From: Aristolochia californica
Lineage: Eukaryota > Streptophyta > Magnoliopsida > Piperales > Aristolochiaceae
Assembly: GCA_029961685.1 (NCBI GenBank)
Contig: JARWKL010000012.1
Span: forward strand, 27,327,227-27,391,226
Reading direction: 5' to 3'
DNA: 64,000 bases
The translations under genes and the position numbers were made by a program. Within the stretch, counting starts at the first letter, position 1. Every line of letters starts with the position of its first letter. Shown here one piece after another: positions 14,089-26,400 of this stretch. Under the pieces are notes generated by a model. That model did no database searches, was not told the origin of the DNA, and saw only the letters and a list, made by a program, of their open reading frames with translations.

Positions 14089-16312
14089 AAGCTGTGAGGA
14101 CTGCAGTTTATTTAATAAATTTGTCACCCTCTTACCCTTTGGGAGAGGATATTCCTCAAAGAGTATGGAAAGGAAAAGACATCTCTTATTCCCATTTGCA
14201 TGTATTTGGTTGTAAAGCTTTTATGCATGTACCCAAAGAAAACAGGTCAAAGCTTGATGTGAAATCTATTCCACGTGTATTTGTTGGATATGGAGATGAT
14301 GAATTTGGATACCGATTATGGGATCCTAAGAATAGGAAGTTGCATAGAAGTAGAGATGTGGTCTTTCATGAAGACAAAACCATTGAAGACCTTGAAAAAG
14401 TTGAGAAAAGTCAAAGTACTCCAGATATTACCTCATTTTTGCCTCCTATGTCCCTTCCTACACCAGTTATTGAAGAAAGTGTAGAATCTCATGAAGAGGA
14501 TGATGTTATCCATGAAGATGTGACTCTTAATGATACTGAATTGGGGGAGCAACTAAATGAACCCTCTCAAGAAGTTGAAGAAGAAGAAACTCCTATTGAA
14601 CAACCGGTGACTGAACTTGAATTACGAAGATCTCAAAGAGGTAGACTTCCTTCTCAGAAATATCCTTCTAATGAGTTTATTACTCTTACTGATGCAGGTG
14701 AACATGAAAATTTTCAAGAAGCTCTGAAAGATAAGAACAAGAATATGTGGTTGAAAGCTATGAAAGAGGAGATAAACTCTTTGCATAAGAACCACACCTT
14801 GAGTTGGTGGCACTGTCGAAGGGTAAGAAGACCTTGAAAAACAAATGGGTTTACAAACTGAAACAAGAAGGGAATAATAATGTCAAGTACAAAGCAAGAT
14901 TGGTTGTAAAAGGTTTTAGCCAAAAGAAAGGATTTGATTTTGAAGAAATTTTTTCACCTGTAGTGAAGATGCCATCAATTAGACTGATTCTTAGTCTAGC
15001 TGCTAGCCTAGACTTAGAGATTCAACAAATGGATGTCAAAACAACATTTCTCCATGGTGACTTAGAAGAGGAGATATATATGGAACAACCAGAAGGGTTC
15101 AAAGAAAAAGGGAAAGAACATATGGTTTGTAAGTTGAAAAAGAGTCTCTATGGGTTGAAACAAGCCCCAAGACAGTAGTATAAAAAGTTTGACTCCTTTA
15201 TGATGGGTCAAAGCTACAAGAGGACATCTACAGATCATTGTGTTTACTGTAAAAGGTTCCCAAATGGTTGTTTTATAATTTTTTTGTTGTATGTTGATGA
15301 TATGCTAATTGTTGGGCAAGATATGAATTCGATTGACAGGTTGAAAAAGGATCTCAGCAAGTCCTTTGATATGAAGGACTTAGGTGCAGCCAAACAAATT
15401 TTGGGCATGAGGATTTCTCGTGATAGAAAGAAGAAGAAAATTTGATTGTCACAACATAAGTACATTGAGAAGATTCTTGAGAGGTTCAACATGAAAGATG
15501 CAAAACCGGTAAGTACACCACTTGCAAATCATTTCAAATTAAACTCCCAACAGTGTACTTCAATTGAGAAGGAAAAGGAAGTCATGGAGAAGATTCCCTA
15601 CTCCTCAGCAGTAGGAAGTTTAATGTATGTTATGGTATGTACTAGACCAGACATTGCTTTTGCAGTTGGTGTTGTGAGTAGATTTCTTGCAAATCCAGGG
15701 AAAGAACATTGGGCTGTTGTTAAGTGGATTCTCAGGTACCTCAAAGGGTCTAGCAAATTGTGTTTGTGTTTTGGTGGTTCAAAACCTATATTAGAAGGTT
15801 TTACAGATGCAGATTGGGCAGGTGACATAGATGGGAGAAAGTCTACGTCAGGTTACTTGTTTACTTTTGCAGGGGGAGCCATCTCTTGGCAATCTAAACT
15901 TCAAAAATGCTTTGCTCTCTCTACAACAGAGGCTGAATACATTGCAGCAACTGAAGCTAGTAAAGAAATGTTGTGGTTGAAGAGGTTGATGGGTGAGATA
16001 GGCTTCAAACAAAAGAGGTATGCAATTCATTGTGATAGTCAAAGTGCTTTGGACTTGAGTAAGAATGCTACTTTTCATAGTAGGATAAAACACATTGATT
16101 TGAGGTATCACTGGATTAGAGATGTGTTGGAAAATGATATATTATCACTTGTGAAGATCCATACTGATAAAAACCCATCAGATATGATGACAAAAGTGGT
16201 GACCAAGGAAAAACATGAGTTGTGCACTAGTCTAGCCGGTATGGAAGATTGTGGTGAGCCCTCCTCATGGTCTGGAGGGGGGAGATTGTTATTTTTAGTA
16301 GGTGGGGTCTAG
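14089..16312 (+). pseudogene. outer Copia integrase C-part, reverse transcriptase and RNase H, decayed
   Basis: The outer pol resumes with EAVRTAVYLINLSP and the integrase C-terminal block. A one-base frameshift lies near 14810-14818, where the reading moves to the frame of LSKGKKTLKNKWVYK. In that frame two premature stops follow, at 15176-15178 (after QAPRQ, normally Trp) and 15443-15445 (before LSQHKYIEK). The reverse transcriptase YVDDMLIVG motif and the RNase H DADWAGD block are preserved. The frame then runs past the polypurine tract into the 3' LTR. The defects are independent of the inner insertion, so the element had probably lost autonomy or would have lost it anyway. Confidence 0.93.
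16274..16285 (+). other. polypurine tract of the outer Copia element
   Basis: GGAGGGGGGAGA immediately precedes the right LTR and would prime plus-strand synthesis. Confidence 0.85.
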
Positions 16313-16978
16313 CCCATGTGTGGGCCCCACCACTAATCTCTTTCGTGTGAAAGAGATAAAGAAAAAGAAACGAAAGGGGTTTTTCTGCATAGCGATAGAA
16401 ACAAAGAGCGGGAAAACAAAAAGAGGAACCAGCACGAGAGAGAAACCGTGCGCGAGAGAAACAGAAAGGGTTTTTCGCCGTGAGCGAAAAACAGTGCCGT
16501 GAGCGAGAAACAGTGCCGTCAGCGAGAAGAAAAAGGGGTTCGACCGAGAGGAGAAAGAGAAGAGAAAGAAGAAGAGAGGAGAAAAGAGAGGAAGAAAAGA
16601 AAGAAGGTTTTTGAAGCTTCTCCAAAGTCGTTTTTCTTTCATCCTTATTTTGGTGAAATCTCCATATCCGGTGATCTCTAACCTCTATTTATTTGGTTAT
16701 CTCTCAATTAGTGTGAATGAGTTTGAATTAGAAACTTGTTTTCTCTCATGATATTTGTAAACCTCAAGTTTGGGCAAACTTGAGAGAAATTGATATTGTA
16801 AGCCCATATTTAATAGTGGAAGATTATTCGGATTTGCCCCGTGGTTTTTTCCCTTCACATTGAAGGGTTTTTCCACGTAAATCTCGTATTGTGGTTGTAT
16901 GATTGAGCTTGGTTGTTAGAGCTTCCATTAAGAGCATTTGGTAGTTTGTGAATTTGCTTAGTGGTGCTTCCCATAACA
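16287..16978 (+). repeat. 3' LTR of the outer Copia element
   Basis: The 692-bp LTR matches the left LTR but is 39 bp longer. Extra copies of a GTGAGCGAGAAACAGTGCC-like unit lie around 16440-16520, and a short insertion is at about 16820. It is followed by the CTAAA target duplication and the resumed BAHD exon. Confidence 0.95.
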
Positions 16979-17120
16979 CTAAAGACCTTCCATTTAATTG
17001 GCCAAATGATAGAAAACTTGAAAAAAAAGGTTATCCGAGGCAGAAATGTCAAGGCATATTCCTCATTTGAAGTTGTAGCAGCTCACCTATGGAAGGTAAT
17101 GTTCATCACCCTGTAAATGA

Positions 17121-17147
17121 TTCTCTCTCTCTCTCTCTCTCTCTCTC
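17121..17147. repeat. (CT)n microsatellite
   Basis: About 13 uninterrupted CT units lie near the start of the last BAHD intron. Confidence 0.9.
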
Positions 17148-17595
17148 CGCAATCATAGAGCCACATCTGGATCAAACCTAGCAGCCAGTAGCCTGTAAAT
17201 TATGTATCTATTCATGTTTATGTAGTTTTAAATCCAACTGAATAGTTTTTTCAGACTGATTTCATCGAACGTAGGCATTTTACATGAGTTGGACAATAAC
17301 CACGCATGCACAAGTTGGAATTGTTTAATCACTGAAACCCTCTCCAAGACAAAACTCGAGGAAATATCCTAAGAAAGCAAAAGCCATGCAAAACGCCCGT
17401 GTAGTGATTTTACTGAAGCAGACAATCGAGGGAGTCTTCAAAAAGACTTATATTTCTTCAAGACCTGAACAAGACAACCTTAACAATCTCCAAGCCTTCT
17501 TATCTCCAAACTCAATTCTTAATTTTTTTTTAAAGTTGTTTTTTTTATCCCCCTTGCTTAAACTGAAGCTTCGTGGCTGTTGGTCTAGTCATCCG

Positions 17596-18345
17596 TGTGT
17601 AAAGTTCTGGGCAAGAGTACTTCCTAGGAGGTCACCCATCTTAGAATTATTCTTACCCATGCTTGCTTAATTTCGAAGTTCTGAGTCAGATACCTAGCCA
17701 ATATAACCCGAAAAGATTAGCCGTTTAAGGTGCGGAAAGCCAAGTACCTAACTCAGACTACAAACTCTAACAAGAGTGGACGGAACCACTCTGACACCCA
17801 CCCCCGCCCATTCTGGAGCCGCTTCTCACGGGATACGAACGCGGGCCGTGGCGTGCCTAGCTCTGATACCATGTTAAAGTCCCAGGCAAGAGTACTTCCT
17901 AGGAGGTCATTCATCCTAGAATTACTCTTGCCCAAGCTCGCTTAACTACGAAGTTCTGAGTCAGATACTTAGCCAATACAACCCGAAAAGACTAGCCGTT
18001 TAAGGTGCGAAAAACTAAGTACCTAACTCAAACCACAAACTCTAACAAGAGTAGACGGAACCACTCTGACACCCACCCCGCCCATTCTGGAGCCGCTTCT
18101 CACGGGCTATGAACGCGGGCCGTGGCGTGCCTAACTCTGATACCATATTAAAGTCCTAGGCAAAAGTACTTCCCAGGAGGTCACCCATCCTAGAATTACT
18201 CTGGCCCAGGTTCGCTTAACTTCGGAGTTCTGAGTCAGATACTTAGCCAATACAACCCAAAAAGACTAGCCGTTTAAAGTGCGGAAAGCTAAGTACCTAA
18301 CTCAAACCACAAACTCTAACAAAATTGGACGGAACCACTCTGACA
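17596..18345 (-). mobile_element. Cassandra-type TRIM with three LTRs and two internal segments
   Basis: Three about 200-bp LTRs (17596-17796, 17872-18071 and 18146-18345) alternate with two about 75-bp internal segments (17797-17871 and 18072-18145). Read on the minus strand, each LTR starts TGTCAGAGTGG and ends in TTTAACA or a close variant. Each internal segment opens with the primer-binding site TGGTATCAGAG and closes with a G-rich polypurine tract. Every LTR contains a stretch resembling plant 5S rRNA (for example AGGAGGTCACCCATC with CTTAACTTCGGAGTTCTGA on the + strand), which defines Cassandra. There is one target duplication, ATCCG at 17591-17595 and 18346-18350. The element lies antisense in an intron of the BAHD pseudogene. 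It has no coding capacity and depends on other elements for movement. Confidence 0.92.
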
Positions 18346-19351
18346 ATCCGTACTTCTCCCATAACCCTTCATGAACCTGCAATAAGCATTCTGACTTTGA
18401 AACCTGTGGCAACATGAACCATGGAATTTTACCTACTCATAAAATTTTAAATAACAAGATATTATCCGACCGCTAGAGATAGATCTTTAGAAAACCGTTC
18501 TAGCATTTCATCAAACAGTTTCTGAATTTTTTGTTTGATTGTTCTCATTTGGTATGATACTGAAAAATAAAACAAGCAATAGCTGTTAGTAACCATAGAG
18601 ACAAGTGTTTAGAGCCTCGTTGAAGATCGTTGAACTCATCCATATCTTAATCCCTCGAGGAGGCTCCCAACTTGGTTATTTTGATAAATTTATATAAATT
18701 TATCTTTTTCAAGTGCTAAAGCAAAGACTACCGAAGGTTCCTTGTTTCTCGTTCTTCCCTGTTGAGATGAAAAATGAATTAGCTTCTAAGCTCTTGCATG
18801 ACAGGATCTCATTTCATTTAAAAATGCATATAAATGTTTGTTCATTTCCTTGACAGGCGAGGACCAAGGCATTGGGATTGAAAAAGGACCGACGGGTGTG
18901 TCTGCAATTTGCAGTGGACAAGAGGAACAAGATGAACCCACCACTTCCAAAACTGTTCAGTGGGAATGCTTATGTGCTTTCTTCCGTGTCCTCCACAGCT
19001 GGGGAACTAGAGGAAGAGAGCCTCGTAGCTATAGTCGAGAAGATAAAGGAAGCCAAGGGATTTATCACAGATCGTTATGTGAAAGCTTATCTCAAGGCAT
19101 TGGACACCCCACAAAGAGCTCTTCCTCCAATACCAGAGCTGACCATGGTTTCCGATTGGACCAGAATGCCATTTCATACTATAGATTTCGGTCACGGAAC
19201 TGCCGCCTATGCATATCCATTATCACCACCTCTTCGACAGGTTGCATATTTGATGCAGAGTCCGAATGATTTTGGAGGCATTGACTTGAGGATCGGTTTG
19301 CGGAACCAAGATAAACAAGCGTTTACTCGCTACTTCCTCACCTATCTATAG

Positions 19352-19780
19352 TCTCGAGATAGTAATGGAGCTTCACAAATGTCACCGTAGCAGTTTCATT
19401 TGTCTGTATGTCTGTACTGTAAGGGGTTATCTGGAAATCTTCCCAAGGGCAAGAAGATTAATGCTCCTACGAGCAAGTTAAATGCATGCTGTGAATCACT
19501 GCAACTCCATAGGAGTTTCGAGAGAAACTTGTAAGAAAGAGGTGAAGCAATTGAAAGATTGTTTTTTAGTACTAATATTATCAACATTTGTAGAGGCAAA
19601 CCAACCATGATGGGAAATTAGTTCATTCTGGAAGACATGAAAGCTATTCCTGCTTTTTAGTTTAGGATGGTCATGGCCAAACCGACGCAAAATTATTTCT
19701 ACTTCCCGCAATTCCACAAAGGTTCGAAGAGGGAGACATAAAAATGAGATTTTTGTTAAGAGTAATATTAAAAAAAACCT
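19352..19780. other. 3' flank of the BAHD locus
   Basis: This is probably the former 3' UTR of the acyltransferase. No gene or repeat is recognisable. Antisense ORFs over 19396-19819 have no family features. Confidence 0.5.
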
Positions 19781-19866
19781 TGGGGTGAGAGAGGCTCGAA
19801 CTCTCGACCTCAGGATCACTCTAATTGCTATGAGACCTACGCGCTAGCCAACTGCGCCACCACCCC
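19781..19866 (-). tRNA. trnM-CAT: tRNA-Met, elongator (anticodon CAT), with intron
   Basis: On the minus strand the acceptor stem pairs GGGGTGG/TCACCCC with discriminator A. The D arm has GCGCAGTTGGCTAGCGC, and the anticodon loop has CTCATA. A short intron of about 12 nt (GCAATTAGAGTG or a one-base shift) interrupts the loop just 3' of the anticodon, and the T arm holds GAGAGTTCGAGCCTCTC. The mature sequence matches the plant elongator tRNA-Met, which usually carries an intron at this site. A T tract downstream on the minus strand (19771-19778 region) would terminate polymerase III. Confidence 0.95.
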
Positions 19867-20479
19867 TTTGTTGATAGTCCGATCAACTTTATTAAAATTA
19901 GTATTTGATAAATTATTTTCTTCTCACAATAGGATGCAAGAATTCTTTCTTAAAATAGTTACATTATTTATATAAATGCCATTAATATCATTATATTTTC
20001 AAAAATACCATTATCTCCGATTTATCATTAAAATGATAAAAATAAGAAATTTTTTAAATTAAAATCACTCACGAATACATAGGTTGAATAATGTAGGATA
20101 AGAATAGGGCAAATTTTAAATTATTTAATTCAAATTAATGCACCTAAGTTGTATGGACTAAGCTTTGAATTTCTATTTTTCCCTTCCTTGGCCGGCCTCA
20201 CTTTCTTCTCATCCTCTTTAATCTTGACATTAAAGCATATTTTTGTTGCTCCAATACAGAGCTAACACTCATCTTGTATAAGTGAAAGGTCATATATTTG
20301 ACGATGGTGATTATTATCACAGAATTACATCCACCTTCCAGACACAAGAACAAGCAGGAAGCTGCATCCAAAACCAAGACAGAACTGCTGATTTTACACA
20401 ATACTACGCCATAGCATGTTACTGGAAAGAGTATTTCTGTTTCTCATTGGGTAGGATCACCTGGAAGCTCAGGTCCCAG
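19867..20479. other. spacer between tRNA-Met and the CBP60 gene
   Basis: The AT-rich spacer contains the probable 3' UTR of the CBP60 gene (about 20160-20479, read on the minus strand). No further gene is seen. Confidence 0.5.
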
Positions 20480-23400
20480 TCATTCCAATTCCACTAGCTG
20501 CGCTCTTCTTTCAGCAGCTCTTTTCCTCATAAAGATGCCCCACTTTAGAGCTGCTTTTAACTTGAACCAGACAACCACCGCCTTTCCGGAGTTCCGAGCC
20601 TGCACCGACTCAAAGTGGTATTCAGATCGAGGCCTATATGTCATGGCATGGGGATAGCAAGTTTCATCACTTTGCTTCAAGGACCCAAATCCAACACCAA
20701 CACCAAAATTTCTACGTAACTGTTGCATGTCCTCATTCGCCAGCATCCCAATACTCCTCGAGTGGATTTCTTCCCCAGGAAAGGAATGTTCAAATCCCCA
20801 TCCTTCTCTAGGCCTGAACCGATCACTGGACACAAACATTGATGGACCATGAGACCGGAAATCAATGTGTCTTATTGTTGTTGTTTGAGAGCTTGAAAGG
20901 GCCAGCCCAACTGTGTGATCTGAATGGCTGAAAGGAGATCCAATTAGCTGATGTCTGTGAGAAGAAGACTGAGTGGTGTCTTGGCACCAGTTTGCAAGCT
21001 TGGAGATCAGGTCATGGGCTTGTGTAGGTGGCATGATGAGCAGGTCTGTCGCTGATTCATGGACTGCTGTAGGTTCAAAACAAGAGTGTTGCTGATTTCT
21101 GCCATTTATGGATTTGAAAAGAGTATTGCCATCATATTCTATTACTTGATTCCAGTCCTTGTATGCTCTTGCCAACAAGGAGTCTAATGAAACCTGACGG
21201 TGATAAATGTGTCTGAGCAATCAATGAGAGAAAATCAAGAAATCTTGGGTCACCATTAATAACATTTATCGTCAGTTATATAAGCATATGATGGAACAGA
21301 TTGTCAATGAACCGGTCTCATAAAAAAGATGTTCTTTTTAACCTAAGGAAACTTTGTAACACATTCAAACAAAAACCCAGAGGCTAAAACAACTTGACTC
21401 AGCATGCCTCTAACACGGTAAGAAGCTTACCACGGGCCAGCAAAAGGTAAGAGGCCAAAATAATGTCAAAAGCAAAGCAGGGGGAATTGCCAGCCTGGTA
21501 TAAAGCAGGGTCACTTGGTGAAGAAGCCAAATGGCAGTCCAAAGGAGGCCTACTCTGATTGAAGATGAATAGAGAATTGACAAAGAAAGAAGAATTTTAT
21601 AAAATCAACCAATCAAATGTAAGAGCACTGAAATGAACCACCATATTGTAATCCAAGGGTGGAACATTATGTTTAAATTGTGTAACCACTAATGTCTCAT
21701 AAAGACCAAACTTATGTTCCAAGCAAACACCATGTGTTAAATCAACCCATGTTATGGCAGCGGAGCTGGCAAAATTTTCAAATACATCAATTGTGAAACC
21801 TTTCCATGTATTACGCAAGTTGGAGGCCATCAAACACAACGCTAATACATTGTTAAGTGATACGACATCATAATTCATAAACTTAGATCTTAGACATTCA
21901 ATCATTGTTGTTCAAAAGATGGAATCAACAAAAGTTTTCAGCCAAGAAGTATATTCAATGGAATATTGGCATTTCATTCTGTTTTACCTCTGTAAATTGC
22001 TTTTGAAGATGCATGCTGTATTTTCTATGAATGCAACAGAACTTAGAAAAGACTGAAAGCAAACAGGCTCACAGATTCAGTTCCTTTTAACAGATGCTTT
22101 CAAAAGAAATAGGACATCACCTTTTGATCATGGGAAAGCAATTCTGAAGAGATAAATTGTCCATCTGTTATAAGGCCTCTAAGTTCACCGATATCATTGA
22201 ATACAACTCCTGTGATGTGAACCTCATCAGTGTAATAAACGTACTGCTTACCATTCAAGACACAGGTCTTGGCATGTTCCACTGTATTCTCCCACATCCT
22301 ATTGGACATGCCACTTCCGAGAATCTAAAAATAACAATATTAATAACAATTGAGAAAGTAAGCCAGACTTACTCAGAAATCTAGAAAACTAACCCAAATA
22401 AATAACTGTAGAAGCTCTCACATTTCGTAATTTCTTAGGGTCCCTGACGAAGAGCCTGAGAAAATCTTTGACAGTGAAGATTTCAGCATAGAGTAGTTTC
22501 TTATGCAGTGCCCCATCTTTTGCTATTCTATCCAATCTCCACACCTCATCATTTAAAGCAGGTGGATAATGTTTCTTATACACTAAAAATAGCAGAAACA
22601 GGCATTTAATACTTTAAAGAAATTAAAAAAAATAGATAAAGAATAAGGCCAAACTCAGATGAACTTTCATGTCATCATTGCCAATCTTTTCAATGACACA
22701 GCATAAGGATCAAGGTCAGATGAATTCCTTTATATTTGGATCGACTATCATAACTATTCAAGCTATGATCAGTAAAAAAGAGGGATATACCTGATGGTTC
22801 ACTCGTTTTTGCATTTTTACCAGTCAGACAGTGGAAAAAATCAGTCAGTACAAGACTGTACAGTTATCCATCTTTGATCATGCAACTTCCGCATCCAATC
22901 AGATTAGAAGGATAAATGACTTGTAAAGACCAGACCTTATTTGATCAAGAATGTGACTTAAATTATTCATGTTCACTATATTGGTTTAATTTCTTTTTAC
23001 ATCATTTCATGCTTTAGCACTAGCTTCTTATATTTAGTTGTTACACATTAAAAAACACATAGTTTATGTCTTTCAGAAAAGAGGTGTAACTATACTTTTG
23101 TTAATAATGACTGATTAAAAGTTAGACAACTATTAAAAAAATCTGAAAATTAAGAGGTGAGGGACTATATCTAGTGTTTTCTTATCTCAACTAGATGTTC
23201 AAGGAGAGATTTTTCAACAGGGACACAAATATTCACAGTTAAAAAGGTAGGTGAGCTTGCACCAAAGCTAAAAGTACCAAAGCATGCAGTGAGCTTGCAC
23301 CATATCAGAGATGGGTCTATCAGCTGAATTAAGTAATAAACGATCCCTTAAGAGTAAACAGAGACATACGCTCTCCCCGTTGATCTTTAACTGCAAAAGC

Positions 23401-26400
23401 GTCTGTCTTAGCTTCACGAATTCGTATTCCATCACAAAAGCCAGGAGCAACTTTCACACCCAGTCTAAATTTCCTGCTTCTTATCCAACTTGAGTTATCT
23501 GTAAAGGTGAGGTCTCCTAGAGCCCCAACTCCTTCAGCAAGAGATAATTGTAAATCTCCAGCCAAAAGTGGTCTTTTACCTTCTCGTTCCTTAACCTCAA
23601 AACTTTCAAATTGTTCTTTGGTCCAATCATCATCTGCTTCATCATTAAAGTCTCCATCAAGCACTACAACATTTAGTTTGACTGACGATTCAGGCCTTCC
23701 CACTACAACATGTCCTGTGTTTGCATCCACCAAGACAATATGAATGGTTGATCCCTGCTCCCCTTCTACCTTTGCACTTGTGAATAATTGAGGAGGTAGC
23801 TTGGATCTGAAACAAAGCTGCAGTTTTCTTCCTTCTGGCCCCTCTATATTTGGTGGTGGAGGCCTGCATCGTTGACAAAGGTTTAATAGCTTAATACAAA
23901 TTTCATTAATTCTCAAGAGGTACATAGTACTCCCAAATTTGGAAAATATCCATCCCATCTGAATCTATCATGGTTCAGTGAACTAAAAACACGTTGTGCA
24001 GAAAAAAATTCCAGCAAGTGTCTGGATTTCATTGTTGAGATAAATTTCAAATGGAAGGGCTTAGCATTTTTAGGCTTTCTGTTTTAGTGTGGAGCCTATA
24101 TTTCTATCCATATCAACAAAAGGTAATCCCAGTGCAAAAACTGCAATGATTCCAAACATCTAGATTCTCATTTTATAGATGGGAGTTCATGCAGGAAATA
24201 GGGACAACATGAAACACCAACGATTGCTAGGCACAATAAGAGATCTGAGTTCCCAAGCCATAAACTTCGATGCCTGTACCTATTTTTCATGTTTTAGCAC
24301 CCTACATGCCTATGTATAGGTCACCTAACAGTGATACTGTCTCCAGTTCAACATAGATTAAAGCAAGTCAACTATGGCAGACCATAATGAGTAGACAGGA
24401 AAGCAGCTTTTGAGACTCACAAGTACATGGTTTGAGTTGATACTCATATGGGGGGCAGGTATACGCCACAAATTAACCCCACCTTCAATAAAAATCTCCT
24501 AGAATTTGATAAAAAAAAAGATCCAGGCTTTCCAAACAATTGGTTACAGTTAACCACAGCTTATCAATTTCTACCACTGGTGTGCTTCCAGTTTAGAGTA
24601 TCACAAGGAAAATTTCTCTTGTAGTTAAAAAGTATCTTATACACCAAGCCACAAATGAAAATACACAGGTTATCAACAAAATAAAATGTAATCAGTACTA
24701 CAAAATAATACTTATGCATCCATGCAAAGCACACAGTTAGCTGGTCTAGCTATCTGTCTTCTATTCTTCCTAGTGACATTATTTTAGACATCCCTGCAAC
24801 CAAAATTCAATCTGAATGCTTTTTATGTCAGGAAAAGTATTGCCACTTTGTTGTGGGTTTGAGTGCCACTTATCAAGACATATTGGAGACTTTGTGAGCC
24901 CTTTCAATTTTCATCCTATCTTGTCAAACATCCTTGCATCCTTGCAACCAAAATTCAATCTGAATGCTTTTTATGTCAGGAAAAGTATTGCCACTTGGTT
25001 GTGGGTTTGAGCTCCACTTATCAAGACATATTGGAAACTTTGTGAGCCCTTTCAGTTTTCATCCTATCTACTTACAGATTTTCCTCTCCAGAATGCACAA
25101 ACAAGTAATTAAAGGGCTACTTATTTCAGAATTTTGCTGGCCTCCTCAGCTTTTCCATAGCACCTGTTTCTATTCTTCAAGCTTTCCTTATAGTTTCTCT
25201 GATTGTTAAACAACTTGTGTTTAATGATTTAGAATTACAACAAGAAGAACATTCTTTTCTTCCTCGAGTGTGTACTGTCCCATTATATAGGGAAAGAAGG
25301 TGGTTGCTAGTTCAATAACTCGTAAGTTGCTTCTGCTTGGTAACTGCCAACAATTCTGAGACATCTATGTTACCTACACTCAGTTTCAGATTATTATACT
25401 CCAATAAAGAGATGTCTTGGAAAAGGGAAAGAAATAGTCTGGTTCTATTTTTTTAATAGAAATTTTATCAATTTAACTTGTAAAAAGGGCTTCATGCCTG
25501 CTGCAAAATTGACTCAGACCTCCGCCTGCAGGGCTTGGTATCAGCAGCTAAAGAATTAAGTGAGAAGTTACGGAAATCAGATAGTGATGATCAAAATAAC
25601 CATCAATGAAGGATACTATAAGAAAATAATCTCTAAGAACGTGTAGCTATGTTTCATGAAAGTGGCTCACCTGTGAGAAGGATCTTTGGGAGGCAAATTG
25701 ATGACCAAACCATAGACAGAGAAAGAACAGACTGGATGGACAACTTGAAGATGGGGTTAGCAAATGATATAGCAGAATGGAGTCATGCCACTAACCAAAA
25801 GATAGTTGGGACATACGGCTCTAATAATTGGTCATCATCAGCATTGGAGCATTGTCCAATTATGTTGAGATCAGTTATACAAATTCTCATTGCTTCTGCT
25901 CTAGTTCAACCCAGCAAGTCTTTCATCATCATTTTCATCCATATCAACTTTGGCCTCCCTCTGTTTCTTGTCAGTCCCTCAACCAATACTGTTAAACCCC
26001 TCTTATCAGTGCACCAATCAAGTTTATAACCTTTAAATATGTACTGTGGAAGGAGAGCAAGCTATTTACAATTTTACAGGTGCAGAAGGGCAAATCAGTG
26101 AACCACTAATCAACTTTCTCGTTTTCTAGCTCATTAAGTTTCATCTCATGCAGATACTCACCAGAAACCACATATGACATATTGGCAAGTTTATGGTACC
26201 ATGTTGATATAATAGAACAAGATAAGAACAAAGTTTTAGTTAAAATACAACTAAGTATTCTAATTTGATCTTCATATAAACAACTAGAACAAATTAAAAC
26301 TAGAAAAAAGATTCATAAAAGATTTTAAAAGAGATCACAGGAGGTGACAATTAAAAAGATTATAAATGCATAATCTACATGCGTTTTTTTGAGATATTTA

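Larger units (their letters stand above)
6803..16978 (+). mobile_element. outer Copia LTR retrotransposon, decayed, inserted in the BAHD exon
   Basis: This is a full-length Ty1/copia element of the Tnt1-like type. LTRs at 6803-7455 and 16287-16978 begin TGTTATTTTTAG and end CCCATAACA. A primer-binding site (TGGTATCAGAGC, 7458-7469) matches initiator tRNA-Met, and a polypurine tract lies at 16274-16285. The 5-bp target duplication CTAAA (6798-6802 and 16979-16983) is exact. The LTRs differ by several substitutions and a net 39 bp of indels, so the insertion is not recent. The coding region has in-frame stops and a frameshift and is interrupted by a second Copia element (9325-14083). Confidence 0.96.
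6455..19351 (+). pseudogene. BAHD acyltransferase locus, broken by a frameshift and a nested retrotransposon
   Basis: BAHD enzymes transfer acyl groups from acyl-CoA to plant metabolites in the cytosol. The retained exons are 6455-6802 continued at 16984-17095, and 18857-19351. The HxxxD catalytic motif is present as HSLLD (6503-6517) after FGCGGYSLGLG. After the insertion, SSFEVVAAHLWK marks the usual second conserved block, and the last exon ends in the family's C-terminal fold. The structural DFGWG motif reads DFGHG. The locus looks dead for three reasons. No first exon (about 150 residues) is recognisable upstream. The reading frame changes near 6718-6724, where HLHD in one frame is followed by SERTGQDLG in the next. 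A 10.2 kb Copia element then splits the second exon with target duplication CTAAA. The exon ends rejoin in frame when the insertion is ignored. The subfamily, and so the substrate, is not determined. A non-reference insertion in an otherwise live gene is possible but would not explain the frameshift. Confidence 0.85.

Noticed and set aside
17596..18345. 5S rRNA genes on the minus strand
   Set aside because: The 5S-like stretches are internal to about 200-bp LTRs with primer-binding sites and a target duplication, so they belong to a Cassandra element and are not a 5S gene cluster.
25649..26029. 126-codon + strand ORF in the CBP60 intron
   Set aside because: No recognisable domain, lies antisense in a clearly spliced intron and has no supporting splice or promoter signals.
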